Source: Oscillospiraceae bacterium (GTDB taxonomy: Bacteria; Bacillota; Clostridia; Oscillospirales; Acutalibacteraceae). From it: a stretch of DNA of 64,000 bases. Where the stretch lies: NCBI GenBank assembly GCA_031268405.1, contig JAIRXF010000012.1, forward strand, positions 26,553 through 90,552. Reading direction: 5' to 3'. Of this stretch, positions 26,242 through 35,188 are shown piece by piece. How positions within the stretch are numbered: the stretch's first letter is position 1; every line of letters starts with the position of its first letter. The position numbers were made by a program, and so were the translations under genes. The notes under the pieces were generated by a model that did no database searches, was not told the DNA's origin, and saw only the letters and a program-made list of their open reading frames with translations.

Positions 26242-26312
26242 TTAAATCTATAAATTAAAACATCAGAAGCAACGTAAATCTGAGAAAAAATCACATTTTT
26301 ATTTGCTTCAAA

Positions 26313-26390
26313 CTGGTGCGCCAGGAGGGATTCGAACCCCCGGCCTCTTGGTTCGTAGCCAAACACTCTATCCAACTGAGCTACTGGCGC
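26313..26390 (-). tRNA. tRNA-Arg (anticodon ACG)
   Basis: The acceptor arms GCGCCAG and CTGGCGC pair over 7 bp, and the CCA end is encoded (26315-26313). The D arm AGCTCAGTTGGATAGAGT, the anticodon loop CTACGAA between TTTGG and CCAAG, and the T arm with GGTTCGAATCC are standard. The anticodon ACG is normally edited to ICG and reads CGU/CGC/CGA. Confidence 0.97.
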
Positions 26391-26423
26391 TTAAAAACAA
26401 TAAATTCACATAACCCGGCTATA

Positions 26424-26452
26424 AGGGTATCACACAGCAAAAAACAAATCAA
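26424..26452 (-). promoter_or_regulatory. Probable promoter of tRNA-Arg
   Basis: TTGATT (26452-26447) and TACCCT (26429-26424) are 17 bases apart on the minus strand, about 27 bases before the mature tRNA 5' end. The -10 is weak. The remaining spacer up to murB (26453-26773) shows nothing else. Confidence 0.45.
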
Positions 26453-26773
26453 GTTAAGCACACAATAATCAATCCAAGTTTGCTCTGGAAAATTTAGACT
26501 ATCCCGCACAGGCGAGCGTGAAAAATAACACCGAAAAAGATTAATAAAATAATGGTTTCGAAAGAATGGAGAAGTTAAGAGATTTTTTATAGATAAATTT
26601 ATAAAAATACCTAAATCAAACCATATTTACTACTCTTTTAATGAATTTAGTTAAAAACCTTAACGAGGAAAAGGGGGAAACTTAAACTTATAGACATAAT
26701 GTTTTAAATGTCAGTCTAATCAAATTTTAAAAACATAATAACTTTAAAAATTAAAAATAATTAAGTATTTTCG

Positions 26774-27685
26774 TTAATTTTTTAAAATTTTTATCTCCGT
26801 GTCTAATGCTACCCCGCTATTTTTTAAAACCCTATTTTTTGCTAAATTTATAAGATTTACTACATCTTCGCAGGTAGCTCCACCCGTGTTAACTATAAAA
26901 CCACTGTGCTTGTCACTAATTTTAGCCCCGCCTATGCTTGTACCTCTTAATCCGCAATCATCAATAAGCTTCCCAACAAAATATCCAGTTGGTCGTTTAA
27001 ATATACTACCAGCACTAGGGTAATCCATTGGCTGCTTATCCTTTCTTCTATTGAACAGTGTATCCATTTTTCTTTGTATTTCGTTTCGATTCGATATTTT
27101 TAACTTAAAAACAGCTGTGGTTATTATGTTTTTATTTGTCGAATATACACTTGTTCTATACCCAAAATTAACTAATTCATCTTTGTTGAGAGTTACTTCC
27201 TTTAAATTATCATCTACATGAACACACGAAATCAAAACATTTTTTATCTCTCCATCATAGGCTCCAGCATTCATAAATACTGCGCCGCCAACTGTCGCAG
27301 GTATTCCCCAAGCAAATTCCAATCCAGATAAAGAATGTTTTGCAGCAAATCGGCATAACTCAGATAACTTTACTCCGGATTTGCAGGAAATTATATCTTC
27401 TTTAACAAGTGAAATTTTAAGAAAGTCTCCAGATAATTTAAGTATAACCCCTCTGAATCCCTCATCGGGAACCAATAAATTACATCCATTTCCAAGAACA
27501 TAATATGGTATCTGATTATCGAATATGTACAATAAAATTTTTTTTAGAGCCCTTAAGCTGTTAACAAATAAAAAAACATCTGCACTACCCCCTATTTTAA
27601 ACGAAGTATGCTTGCACATTGGTTCGTTTAATAAAATCTTGCAATCATAACTTTTAGCAATATCTACTAAAAAATCGTAATTCAT
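26774..27685 (-). CDS. murB: UDP-N-acetylenolpyruvoylglucosamine reductase
   Basis: MurB uses NADPH and FAD to reduce the enolpyruvyl group to form UDP-MurNAc. 303 residues with the FAD-binding motifs YVLGNGCNLLV (about 59-69) and GLEFAWGIPATVGGAVFMNAG, the active-site YRTSVYS, the proton donor Ser in PSAGSIFKRP (about 222-231), and the C-terminal HSGFIVN and LDTEIKI. The YRTSVY pattern and compact C-terminus are those of the Gram-positive short type. Start ATG follows GGAG. It stands near glnN on the same strand with about 60 bases between. Confidence 0.96.
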   Translation of the reverse strand: MNYDFLVDIAKSYDCKILLNEPMCKHTSFKIGGSADVFLFVNSLRALKKILLYIFDNQIPYYVLGNGCNLLVPDEGFRGVILKLSGDFLKISLVKEDIISCKSGVKLSELCRFAAKHSLSGLEFAWGIPATVGGAVFMNAGAYDGEIKNVLISCVHVDDNLKEVTLNKDELVNFGYRTSVYSTNKNIITTAVFKLKISNRNEIQRKMDTLFNRRKDKQPMDYPSAGSIFKRPTGYFVGKLIDDCGLRGTSIGGAKISDKHSGFIVNTGGATCEDVVNLINLAKNRVLKNSGVALDTEIKILKN

Positions 27686-27747
27686 ATTTTACTCCAACAA
27701 ATATTTTTTCAATTTCAATAAATAAACAATACAACAAATTTTAAAAA

Positions 27748-29844
27748 CTAAACACTAAACAACAAATCAGAATAAGTAGGATATGGCCAAAATTCCTTGG
27801 ATACTATATCTTCTAATTTATCAACCACTTCTCTTAATTTATTCATAGCTCCTATCACCGAATCTTGGTAATACGTAGCTCGTTTAGCCAAATCGCTAAT
27901 TTTTTTAAAATCGACCGCTTTTTCTAAATTCTCAGTTCTCGTTAGCAACTCCCTTGATAAAATTGAAATCTTTTGAGAAATTTCATCTTCAAGATAAGAA
28001 TTAAGATTTTTATTCAAAAATTTCTTCATCAAAGACACCTTAACAAGTTCTCTTTGATAATTAATAACACTTGGTATAATCTCTTGTTTGACCATACTAA
28101 GCATTGTCTTGGCCTCAATATCTATAATTATACAGTAATTTCTCATATCTACATCAAACTTAGATTTAATTTCAGCTTCCGTATAAACCCCGTGTTCCGA
28201 AAATAATTTAATATTTTTTTGTTTTTTTAAATGAATCAAAGCATGGACTGTTGTTTTTAAGTTCAAAAGACCTCGTTTTTTTGCTTCTTTTTTCCATTCT
28301 TCAGAGTAGCTGTTGCCATTAAAAATAATTCTTTTGTGTTGCTTGATTGTATCTGTAATCAAATCTCGAAGTTGCTCTTCAAGATTTTTAGACTTTTCTA
28401 AAATATCGGCAAATTTTCTTAATTCTTCCGCGGTAATTGTGTTTAAAATTGTGTTGCAATCTGCAACGGAGGATTTAGACCCCAACATTCTTAGTTCAAA
28501 CTTGTTCCCCGTAAACGCAAAGGGAGAAGTTCTGTTTCTATCGGTAACATCTCGAAACATATTTGCAAGTACACTCACACCGAGTTCTATTTTTTCACTT
28601 CTGTCAGTCTTTGTTTCAAAATAAGTCTGATGATTTTCTAATGCATCTAAAATTTCAGTCAGTTCATCTCCTAAAAATATCGAAATTATAGATGGAGGAG
28701 CCTCGTTTGCACCAAGTCTGTGATCGTTTCCGGCACTTGCAACAGAGATTCTCAACAAATCTTGATATTCGTCTGCTGCTTTTATGATAGCACAAAGAAA
28801 AAGCAAAAATTGAGCATTTTCATAAGGAGAGCTGCCGGGCTCCAATAAATTAACTCCTGTGTTGGTAGAAATAGACCAATTGTTGTGTTTGCCGCTACCA
28901 TTAATGCCCAAAAACGGCTTCTCATGAAGCAAACAAACAAGATCTTTTTTATCGGCAACAGACTGCACAACTTCCATCACTATTTGATTATGATCCGTGG
29001 CTACATTGGCGCAAGCAAACGTAACCGCCACCTCGTGTTGAGATGGAGCAACTTCATTATGTTCGGTTTTTGCCGGCACTCCCAACTTCCAAAGTTCGTT
29101 GTTTACATCGTTCATAAAATCAATAACTCTTGGCTTTATAGCTCCAAAATAATGATCTCCCAATTCTTGGCCCTTAGGAGGACTCAAGCCAAAAAGCGTA
29201 CGATTGCAAAAAATAAGATCCTTTCTTTTTTTATAAAGCTCTTTGTCTATTAAAAAATACTCTTGCTCTGGACCCACGGTTGTAGTTACAGATTCTACGT
29301 CTTCATTACCAAACAATTTTAAAACTCTCAGAGCTTGTTTATTTATGGCTTCCATAGACCTAAGAAGAGGGATTTTTTTATCGAGAGCTTCTCCACTATA
29401 AGAATAAAATGCAGTAGGTATACACAGAATGCGGTCTCTGATAAACGCATAAGAAGTTGGGTCCCAAGCTGTATATCCACGCGCTTCAAATGTGGCTCTT
29501 AAGCCACCAGAGGGAAAGCTCGATGCATCCGGCTCGCCCTTCATTAATTCTTTTCCAGAGAATTCCATGATAACTTCGCCACTGTTCTTGCATGAAATAA
29601 AGCTGTCATTCTTGCGCGCAGTCACACCCGTCATGGGCTGAAACCAATGAGCAAAATGAGTAGCACCTTTCTCCACAGCCCAATTTTTCATTGCGTTTGC
29701 AACAATATCTGAGATGTCAGAATCAATATGGCCCCTCGCTTGCGCCACAGACTTAAGCTTTTTATATGTATCTTTGGGTAATCTTTTCAGCATAGCCGCA
29801 TCCCCAAAAACCATACTTCCAAAAATTTCAGAAACACTATCCAT
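27748..29844 (-). CDS. glnN: Glutamine synthetase type III
   Basis: Makes glutamine from glutamate, ammonia and ATP. 698 residues, the length of GSIII rather than the 440-470 of GSI. Family regions: FSGKELMKGEPDASSFPSGG (about 74-93), TTVGPEQEYFLID with metal-binding Glu, KTEHNEVAPSQHEVA, FLGINGSGKHNNWS, NRTSPFAFTGNKFELRMLGS, and the long C-terminal extension ending in WPYPTYSDLLF. GSIII is common in Bacteroides and Clostridia. A GGAGGAG site precedes the ATG. No PII or GlnR box was recognised upstream. Confidence 0.97.
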   Translation of the reverse strand: MDSVSEIFGSMVFGDAAMLKRLPKDTYKKLKSVAQARGHIDSDISDIVANAMKNWAVEKGATHFAHWFQPMTGVTARKNDSFISCKNSGEVIMEFSGKELMKGEPDASSFPSGGLRATFEARGYTAWDPTSYAFIRDRILCIPTAFYSYSGEALDKKIPLLRSMEAINKQALRVLKLFGNEDVESVTTTVGPEQEYFLIDKELYKKRKDLIFCNRTLFGLSPPKGQELGDHYFGAIKPRVIDFMNDVNNELWKLGVPAKTEHNEVAPSQHEVAVTFACANVATDHNQIVMEVVQSVADKKDLVCLLHEKPFLGINGSGKHNNWSISTNTGVNLLEPGSSPYENAQFLLFLCAIIKAADEYQDLLRISVASAGNDHRLGANEAPPSIISIFLGDELTEILDALENHQTYFETKTDRSEKIELGVSVLANMFRDVTDRNRTSPFAFTGNKFELRMLGSKSSVADCNTILNTITAEELRKFADILEKSKNLEEQLRDLITDTIKQHKRIIFNGNSYSEEWKKEAKKRGLLNLKTTVHALIHLKKQKNIKLFSEHGVYTEAEIKSKFDVDMRNYCIIIDIEAKTMLSMVKQEIIPSVINYQRELVKVSLMKKFLNKNLNSYLEDEISQKISILSRELLTRTENLEKAVDFKKISDLAKRATYYQDSVIGAMNKLREVVDKLEDIVSKEFWPYPTYSDLLFSV

Positions 29845-29967
29845 ACAAAAAACTCCTCCAGCATCACATCTGCAAAAATTTTAAACGTCAAATCCACCAA
29901 TCCCCATTTGATTTTATGACGATTATTTTAAAAAGTCAACACGTGATTCATCAAAGCTTTTTTAATT

Positions 29968-30912
29968 TTATTTGATTTTAGCTTCTATATTTTCAAAAAC
30001 CGTTTCGACTAATTTTGCCGAATCTTTTGGAGAATATATAAATCTATTAATATGATCTTCTTTGTAAAAATAAATAGGAACAGATGGTTTGTAATCATAA
30101 TTAAAAGTATCAATTATTATCAATTTAATTTTCATTCTTTCTGGTATAATATTTTTAATATAAACGCTTGTTTGTTGCCCTTTTTTCACACCTTCTTTTA
30201 TTTCTGCAAGACCGGCAAGATTTGGTGAAAGCTCAACAAAAGCGCCATAATCCTCGACAGATCTAATAATTCCCGCTACTGTTTCTCCTACAGAAAAAAA
30301 CGATGCATTTTCCTCCCATGTTCCTAAAAGTTCTTTGTGTGTCAGGCTAATTCTTCCGTTTTCATTGGATTTTACTATCGCTCTTATATCCATATCTATC
30401 AAAAATCGTTCTTTTGGATGGTCTATTCTTGAAACGGAAATCGTATCAATCGGCAAAAGAGAAATAACTCCACAACCGATATCGGCAAAAACTCCAAACG
30501 GCTCAAGATGTGTAATTCTAGCCTTCACAACATCTCCGGAAACAAGATTATTTATGTATTCCTTTTTGCAAATAATTTGTGCCGCTTTTCTTGAAAGTAT
30601 AGCTAAAGGATTGCCTCTTTCATCTTTGGTTAGACTTTGAACTATAAAACATACGGGCCTGTTAACTCTAGATATAATAGCAATATCTCGCACCAGACCC
30701 TCTTTTATGCCTATAGCACCTTCTTCTCTTGGAATAATTCCCTTGACACAACCAAGATCTACAATTAAATTATGGGAACCATCGCATATCGTGGCGCGCG
30801 CTTCTAAAATTTTTTTATCGCGACAAGCATCCATTAAACTAGTTATATTTTGAATGGCTGCTTTGTTTTCTTTGTTTTCTGTAAGCCATCCCTCTGGATA
30901 GAATTCTGTCAT
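29968..30912 (-). CDS. S1 RNA-binding-domain protein (S1-like, stand-alone)
   Basis: 314 residues carrying OB-fold S1 repeats. A degenerate first repeat spans about 33-100 (ARATICDGSHNLIVDLGCVKGIIP), and two clear ones follow: about 124-190 (GDVVKARITHLEPFGVFADIG) and about 207-265 (VGETVAGIIRSVEDYGAFVEL). A C-terminal segment of about 50 residues has no recognised domain. Proteins of this layout replace or supplement ribosomal S1 in Clostridia. It is shorter than classic S1 (four to six repeats). AGGAGGG precedes the ATG. Binding of mRNA is expected but its exact role is unknown. Confidence 0.88.
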   Translation of the reverse strand: MTEFYPEGWLTENKENKAAIQNITSLMDACRDKKILEARATICDGSHNLIVDLGCVKGIIPREEGAIGIKEGLVRDIAIISRVNRPVCFIVQSLTKDERGNPLAILSRKAAQIICKKEYINNLVSGDVVKARITHLEPFGVFADIGCGVISLLPIDTISVSRIDHPKERFLIDMDIRAIVKSNENGRISLTHKELLGTWEENASFFSVGETVAGIIRSVEDYGAFVELSPNLAGLAEIKEGVKKGQQTSVYIKNIIPERMKIKLIIIDTFNYDYKPSVPIYFYKEDHINRFIYSPKDSAKLVETVFENIEAKIK

Positions 30913-31269
30913 TTTGGTCCCTCCTGTTTGTGTATAAATATACTTTGAAATTTAAACTTCTAAAAATCCCCAAAGTTTTAATGGTCGCATGCAAATAACA
31001 ATGAAAACATTTGCCGTCATAATTAATACGATCATTTAAACTGCGTCATAAAACATCTATATGGAGAAAAAAATAAAATATTATAAAAGCCTTATTTTTA
31101 AAACAACATTGATATAAAGCTCTGATTGCAAAATAAATAAGCTCAAAGATGTTATAATTTTTTTAGAATTAAATCTAAAAACACTGCAACACCTTTGAAC
31201 TTTTTTAATTAAAAATACCGCAATAAATTGTATGCTTAAAAAATCAAATCACCACTGAATAAAATTTGA
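30913..31269. other. Gene-free spacer between corA and the S1-like gene
   Basis: No gene, RNA or clear terminator. A TATAAT on the + strand at about 31154 has no -35 at a usable distance and no downstream + gene. Confidence 0.5.
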
Positions 31270-32199
31270 CTATAACATGTTACTTTTTTTAAGTATAAAT
31301 CCAGCAGCAGTCATAAGAACTCCTGAAATCACAAACGGAAACCACATAACATCGCTAAAAGGAATATGAGGTCTCATGTTCATACCATAAAATCCCGATA
31401 TAACTGTGGGTATAGACATAATTAAAGTAATAGAAGCCAAAACTTTCATGACTATGTTCAAATTATTTGAAATTACAGAAGCGAAAGCATCCATTGTGCC
31501 TGAAAGAATATTTAAATAAATTCCAGACATTTCTATAGCTTGCTTTATTTCTATTAAAACATCTTCTAGGAGTTCTTTGTCTTCTTCGTAAAGTTTTACA
31601 ATTCTGCCTCTCATTATTTTCTCGAGCGTGCTCTCATTTGATTTTAAAGATGCAGAAAAATAAACTAATGACTTTTCCACTTCAAGAAGTTGTATAAGCT
31701 CTTTATTCTTCATAGATTTACGAAGCTCTAACTCAACTTGGTCGCTCATTTTATCTATTTGCTTTAAATTTTGTAGAAATTTCGTAGCCATACGCAACAT
31801 TATATGTAGAACAAAGTGGGATCTAAGTCCGGTGTATACCCCCCTGACGATTCCCCGCGAAATCTCGTCTAAAACTTCATTTTGTTTTAAACAAACGGTA
31901 ATAACATTTTCACTTGTTAGGATAACTCCAAGTGGCATCGTATTGTACCCAACCGCGCCTCGATCTGAATTTTTTACGGGTATATCCATGATTATGAGAG
32001 TGTTTTTATGGTCGGAATCAATGTGTGGCGACTCTTCGTCGTCAAGAGATGCCCTTAGAAAATCAGAGCTTATACCAAATTTCTCAATCAAAAAATCACT
32101 TTCTTCGTTGTTGGGAGATACACAATTAACCCAACAATCAGACTCGTAATTCTCTATAAGAGTGATATTTCCATCGATCGTCTTGTAATAAGATATCAA
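31270..32199 (-). CDS. corA: CorA-type magnesium/cobalt transporter
   Basis: CorA forms pentameric Mg2+ channels. About 309 residues: a cytoplasmic alpha/beta N-domain, a long stalk helix (VEKSLVYFSASLKSNE to EMSGIYLNILSGTMDAF), and two C-terminal membrane helices with the selectivity motif GMN in YGMNMRPHIPF (about residues 274-276). A basic C-terminus (KKSNML) follows. I start at TTG 32199 because AAGGAG is 8 bases upstream; the GTG at 32208 overlaps that site. No M-box riboswitch was seen upstream. Confidence 0.93.
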   Translation of the reverse strand: MISYYKTIDGNITLIENYESDCWVNCVSPNNEESDFLIEKFGISSDFLRASLDDEESPHIDSDHKNTLIIMDIPVKNSDRGAVGYNTMPLGVILTSENVITVCLKQNEVLDEISRGIVRGVYTGLRSHFVLHIMLRMATKFLQNLKQIDKMSDQVELELRKSMKNKELIQLLEVEKSLVYFSASLKSNESTLEKIMRGRIVKLYEEDKELLEDVLIEIKQAIEMSGIYLNILSGTMDAFASVISNNLNIVMKVLASITLIMSIPTVISGFYGMNMRPHIPFSDVMWFPFVISGVLMTAAGFILKKSNML

Positions 32200-33080
32200 G
32201 ATTATCACTCCTTACACAGAAAATCTCAAAAATAAACATTACAAAAAAACTAAAGTTCATTTTTACCAAAACAAAGCGGCAAGAAACTATTAGACAAAGA
32301 ATTCTTGCATATTAACAAATAAATAAAGCAACAACAAGCACCGCTCAATAGACCATATTTGTTTAAACTACCAAAGAAGATGTTTGGAAAAATTTAAACA
32401 ACATATTAAACAATAACCCAAAGCAATTAAAAAACATTCTTGCAAAACTTAAAACACAAAAATCTCAAGAAAACGACTACACAGCTATGTAATCATTAGA
32501 TTTAGCACCAAAGGCAAATACATTTAAGGTAAAAAGCTAATTTAATAGATTTATGCCACCCCAGTAGAATTTATTATACTGCATTAAAGCGCCAAAGGCA
32601 ATTTTCTTCGTGTACAAATGAACAGTGCAATGCACAAAAGGGCAAACTCATGTTTTGCAAATAAAAACGAAACACATTTGCTTTAAACAAATCCATATAG
32701 CTCAATACTTCTTTTGATTGATTTTATCGGCAAAGTTTTTAAATTATATTTAAGTTTTGAATGAAACAAACACTATAAATCACTCTTTCTTAAATTCACG
32801 AGAATATACACTCCTATACTGTATATTTTACCATTATTTGCGCCGCAAGTCAATGCGAATCGCTCGTTTTATGACATAAAATATAAAAAGTTTTTTAAAC
32901 CAAATGCCATATACACAAAATTAGAAATTTTCAAATAATCGCAGCAATATCTAAATCTTTGACTGTAATCGACTAATTTTAAAAATGACGCGGCATCTCA
33001 ATTTTTTAAAATTTTATTTTTATAAAAAAGCTCAGTTATCGTTTATTTTATGCAAAAATAATATTTGTCTAACTTAATTG
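32200..33080. other. Long gene-free spacer with an inverted repeat
   Basis: About 880 bases without a supported gene. The only clear structure is AATATACA (32803-32810) facing TGTATATT (32820-32827), a perfect 8-bp inverted repeat with a 9-base loop, possibly an operator. Short stretches of higher GC near 32850-32870 show no recognised RNA. Confidence 0.5.
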
Positions 33081-33083
33081 TTT

Positions 33084-33324
33084 GAGGCGCTAACACTTGC
33101 GTTAGTTGGTTACAATTATTTACTACTATAATTGCAAATTGATTTGTTTGGATATTGTTGATTGTGATTAGGGCGTGTTAATTTCTATTTGAATCATTTG
33201 CAGATAAAATCTCGCCTCGCATTCGCGCCATTTTCGCTAAAGGGTTTGACTGCCTCGAAACGAAGCAAAATAGAATCCAATAAGCCTCTTTTGAAGTTAA
33301 AGATTTAATTTCAAAAGAGGTTTT
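33084..33324 (+). ncRNA. Candidate structured non-coding RNA with terminator
   Basis: Nested complementarities form a plausible fold: GAGGCG (33084-33089) with CGCCTC (33213-33218), TAACAC (33091-33096) with GTGTTA (33175-33180), and an inner perfect hairpin CAATTAT (33113-33119) with ATAATTG (33128-33134). The region is richer in G and C than its surroundings and ends in the terminator at 33285-33324. A weak TAATAT at 33059-33064 could be its -10. Size about 240 bases. It does not match tmRNA, SRP RNA or RNase P RNA features that I can recall; a 6S-like RNA is possible but unproven. It could instead be the remnant of a gene. Confidence 0.4.
33285..33324 (+). terminator. Rho-independent terminator
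   Basis: CCTCTTTTGAA (33285-33295) pairs perfectly with TTCAAAAGAGG (33310-33320), followed by TTTT. The T tract lies on the + side, so it should end a + strand transcript, although no + strand protein gene lies upstream. Confidence 0.7.
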
Positions 33325-33487
33325 AATGATAAAAACTGCGTCCTCACAAAACTTTTTATATTTTATTTCTCTTAAAAATACCCAAATATATAAGCATTTC
33401 TGTGGTTTGTTTACAAGGCTAAAAAATAAAATACCGTGTTATTTTAAAGATTAATCAATTGCAAGTTTCAGATATTCTGGACTCAAA

Positions 33488-34693
33488 TTACCTTAAAACA
33501 GTAACTTTTAAACGTCGTGATCCAAATCTTATGCATTGATCTCTTGTGGGAAAATAAATATCAACCAAAACTCCGTTTTCCCCATTTAAAGCGCCGCCAG
33601 TGTCGTTGGCTGTAAAAACTCCCTCAAGACCCTCTATTTTTATAGTGGATCCAAGCGGAATAAATTTAGTGTTAACAGCCACGCCTCCTTCTCCAACTTT
33701 TGATCCGTTTGCCGTAAATCCCTTGCCTGTGTAAGCCGTAACTCTGCCCGTAAATGTGTTATTTTCATTGCTAACTACTTCATTGAAAAGAGACTTTGGA
33801 GCGATGATATTGCGTTTTTTGGTTCCCTTGGTGATTATTTTATCTATGGCTTCTTTTGAGATCTTGCTTGAAATTTCAGTTTCATCAGCAAACTGACCAT
33901 TTACAAATCTTTGCGAATAAGTAATTGTTTTTTCTCCATCTACTCCTTTGCTGACGGATGTTTCTCCTTCAAACATATCTTCTGATTCTTTCGTGATAGT
34001 CTGAAAATCTACTTTTTCAACGCGAACATCATCTTTGAAGTTTACTCTGTCTATTTTTATTTGCATATCCTCTTTTATTGTGTTGTCAAGAGTAAAATTA
34101 CACTCATCAAACTCTCCCAATCTTACACCTAAAAAATTAAGCCCATTTTCTAGCGTTCCTGCGGGCATCGTCACAACTTGAGATACAGATTCGTCAATTA
34201 ATTCTACAGCAAAAAATCTCTTAATCTTTATCATCATATTATTAGCAGGTTTACCTTGAAGTGGTGCATTTGTCACGTAGTCATCATTAACAAAAATATC
34301 TATTTGATCATTTTTCCCAAACGATATCTTATTATCTTGCAAAACTTCAGAAATAGATTTTCTGGTTGTAAAAATTTCCTTGTTTTCGTCGTCCACATCT
34401 ACAATGATTTTTACGGCACGTTCTATAGAAATTGAAACTTCATTTTCAACGTCTTTAACAAGAATGCAATCATTTTCACTTGTAGAAATCCCAATTCTAG
34501 AAAGCACATTCATCGGCCCTTCTGTGGGAAGCAAAAACGTTTTAACTGTATTTCCTTCGTCGTTAACGACAACAAGTTTTATAGCATTAGCCGAAAGCGT
34601 AGAAGCAAAAAACATAGCACTCATTGATATTAGTGACGTAAACTTCTTGACCTTTTTTTTAAAATCAAGATCGTATTTACTTATTCTAAACAT
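33488..34693 (-). CDS. YabE-like secreted wall protein with DUF348, G5-like and 3D domains
   Basis: 401 residues. A signal peptide or anchor (about 19-40, FTSLISMSAMFFASTLSANA) is followed by ubiquitin-like DUF348-type repeats (about 41-190), a G5-like domain (about 215-285, VEKVDFQTITKESEDMFEGE, KTITYSQRFVNGQ) and a C-terminal 3D domain (about 310-401) with TGRVTAYT, the catalytic-type Asp in TANDTGGALNG and VDIYFPTRDQCIRFGSRRLKV. This is the layout of YabE-type resuscitation-factor-like proteins; 3D domains resemble MltA lytic transglycosylases, so wall turnover is expected. GGAGG precedes the ATG. WalR-like boxes lie about 230 bases upstream. Confidence 0.9.
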   Translation of the reverse strand: MFRISKYDLDFKKKVKKFTSLISMSAMFFASTLSANAIKLVVVNDEGNTVKTFLLPTEGPMNVLSRIGISTSENDCILVKDVENEVSISIERAVKIIVDVDDENKEIFTTRKSISEVLQDNKISFGKNDQIDIFVNDDYVTNAPLQGKPANNMMIKIKRFFAVELIDESVSQVVTMPAGTLENGLNFLGVRLGEFDECNFTLDNTIKEDMQIKIDRVNFKDDVRVEKVDFQTITKESEDMFEGETSVSKGVDGEKTITYSQRFVNGQFADETEISSKISKEAIDKIITKGTKKRNIIAPKSLFNEVVSNENNTFTGRVTAYTGKGFTANGSKVGEGGVAVNTKFIPLGSTIKIEGLEGVFTANDTGGALNGENGVLVDIYFPTRDQCIRFGSRRLKVTVLR

Positions 34694-34919
34694 AAATCCT
34701 CCAATTGAATTTTATTTGAATTAATTTCAACTGGGTTAACATTAATTCTGAAATTTAATCAAAACAAATTAATATTACCCAATAAGTTTCATTTTATTAC
34801 TTTTATGGTTACAAGTCAAATTTCTGATATATCGGCTAAAGAATACCTATCACCGCTAACTTTAAAACAGTTTCTAAACTCTAGTTTATTCATTAATCAA
34901 TTTTTAATTCAAAACAATG

Positions 34920-34936
34920 ATTACATTTTGATTACA
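34920..34936 (-). promoter_or_regulatory. WalR (YycF)-like box upstream of the 3D-domain gene
   Basis: On the minus strand TGTAAT-CAAAA-TGTAAT (34936-34920) fits the published WalR consensus of two TGTWAH hexamers separated by 5 bases exactly. WalR controls wall hydrolase genes, including the 3D-domain gene yocH in Bacillus, so the gene downstream is a fitting target. Confidence 0.5.
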
Positions 34937-34940
34937 TTTT

Positions 34941-34957
34941 TGTAATATTAATGTTAA
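34941..34957 (+). promoter_or_regulatory. Second WalR-like box, opposite strand
   Basis: TGTAAT-ATTAA-TGTTAA (34941-34957) also fits TGTWAH-N5-TGTWAH, pointing towards the AMP-ligase gene at 35189. It begins five bases after the first box, making a divergent pair. The region is AT-rich, so chance matches must be considered. Confidence 0.35.
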
Positions 34958-35188
34958 AAAAATGTTGAAAATAAATGCATTATATCTAAAGCTAAGCAAA
35001 TAAAATTATTATTAAGTTTTTATGCATAAAATAAGGACTTATTTATTGGGGGCTTATAAATGATTTTGTGTTAAATTTTTTTTACAAAATTAATCTGCAT
35101 TATCCTTGTCTAAAATAATTTTTATAAAAATTAAATAAAAAAATATATTTTGGAGATAATTAAAACAATAAATTTGGGGGTGATCCAT

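Larger units (their letters stand above)
34694..35188. other. Divergent regulatory spacer
   Basis: Very AT-rich region between the 3D gene (-) and the AMP-ligase gene (+). Apart from the WalR-like boxes at 34920-34957 no clear promoter could be assigned with confidence. Confidence 0.5.

Noticed and set aside
26270..26300. Possible third copy of the rplT end (ACGTAAATCTGAGAAA)
   Set aside because: Only about 16 bases resemble it; too short to separate from chance.
33181..33270. Possible gene remnant on the minus strand (EAVKPFSENGANARRDFI)
   Set aside because: Only about 20 codons without stop and no family I can name; the structured-RNA reading fits the pairings better.
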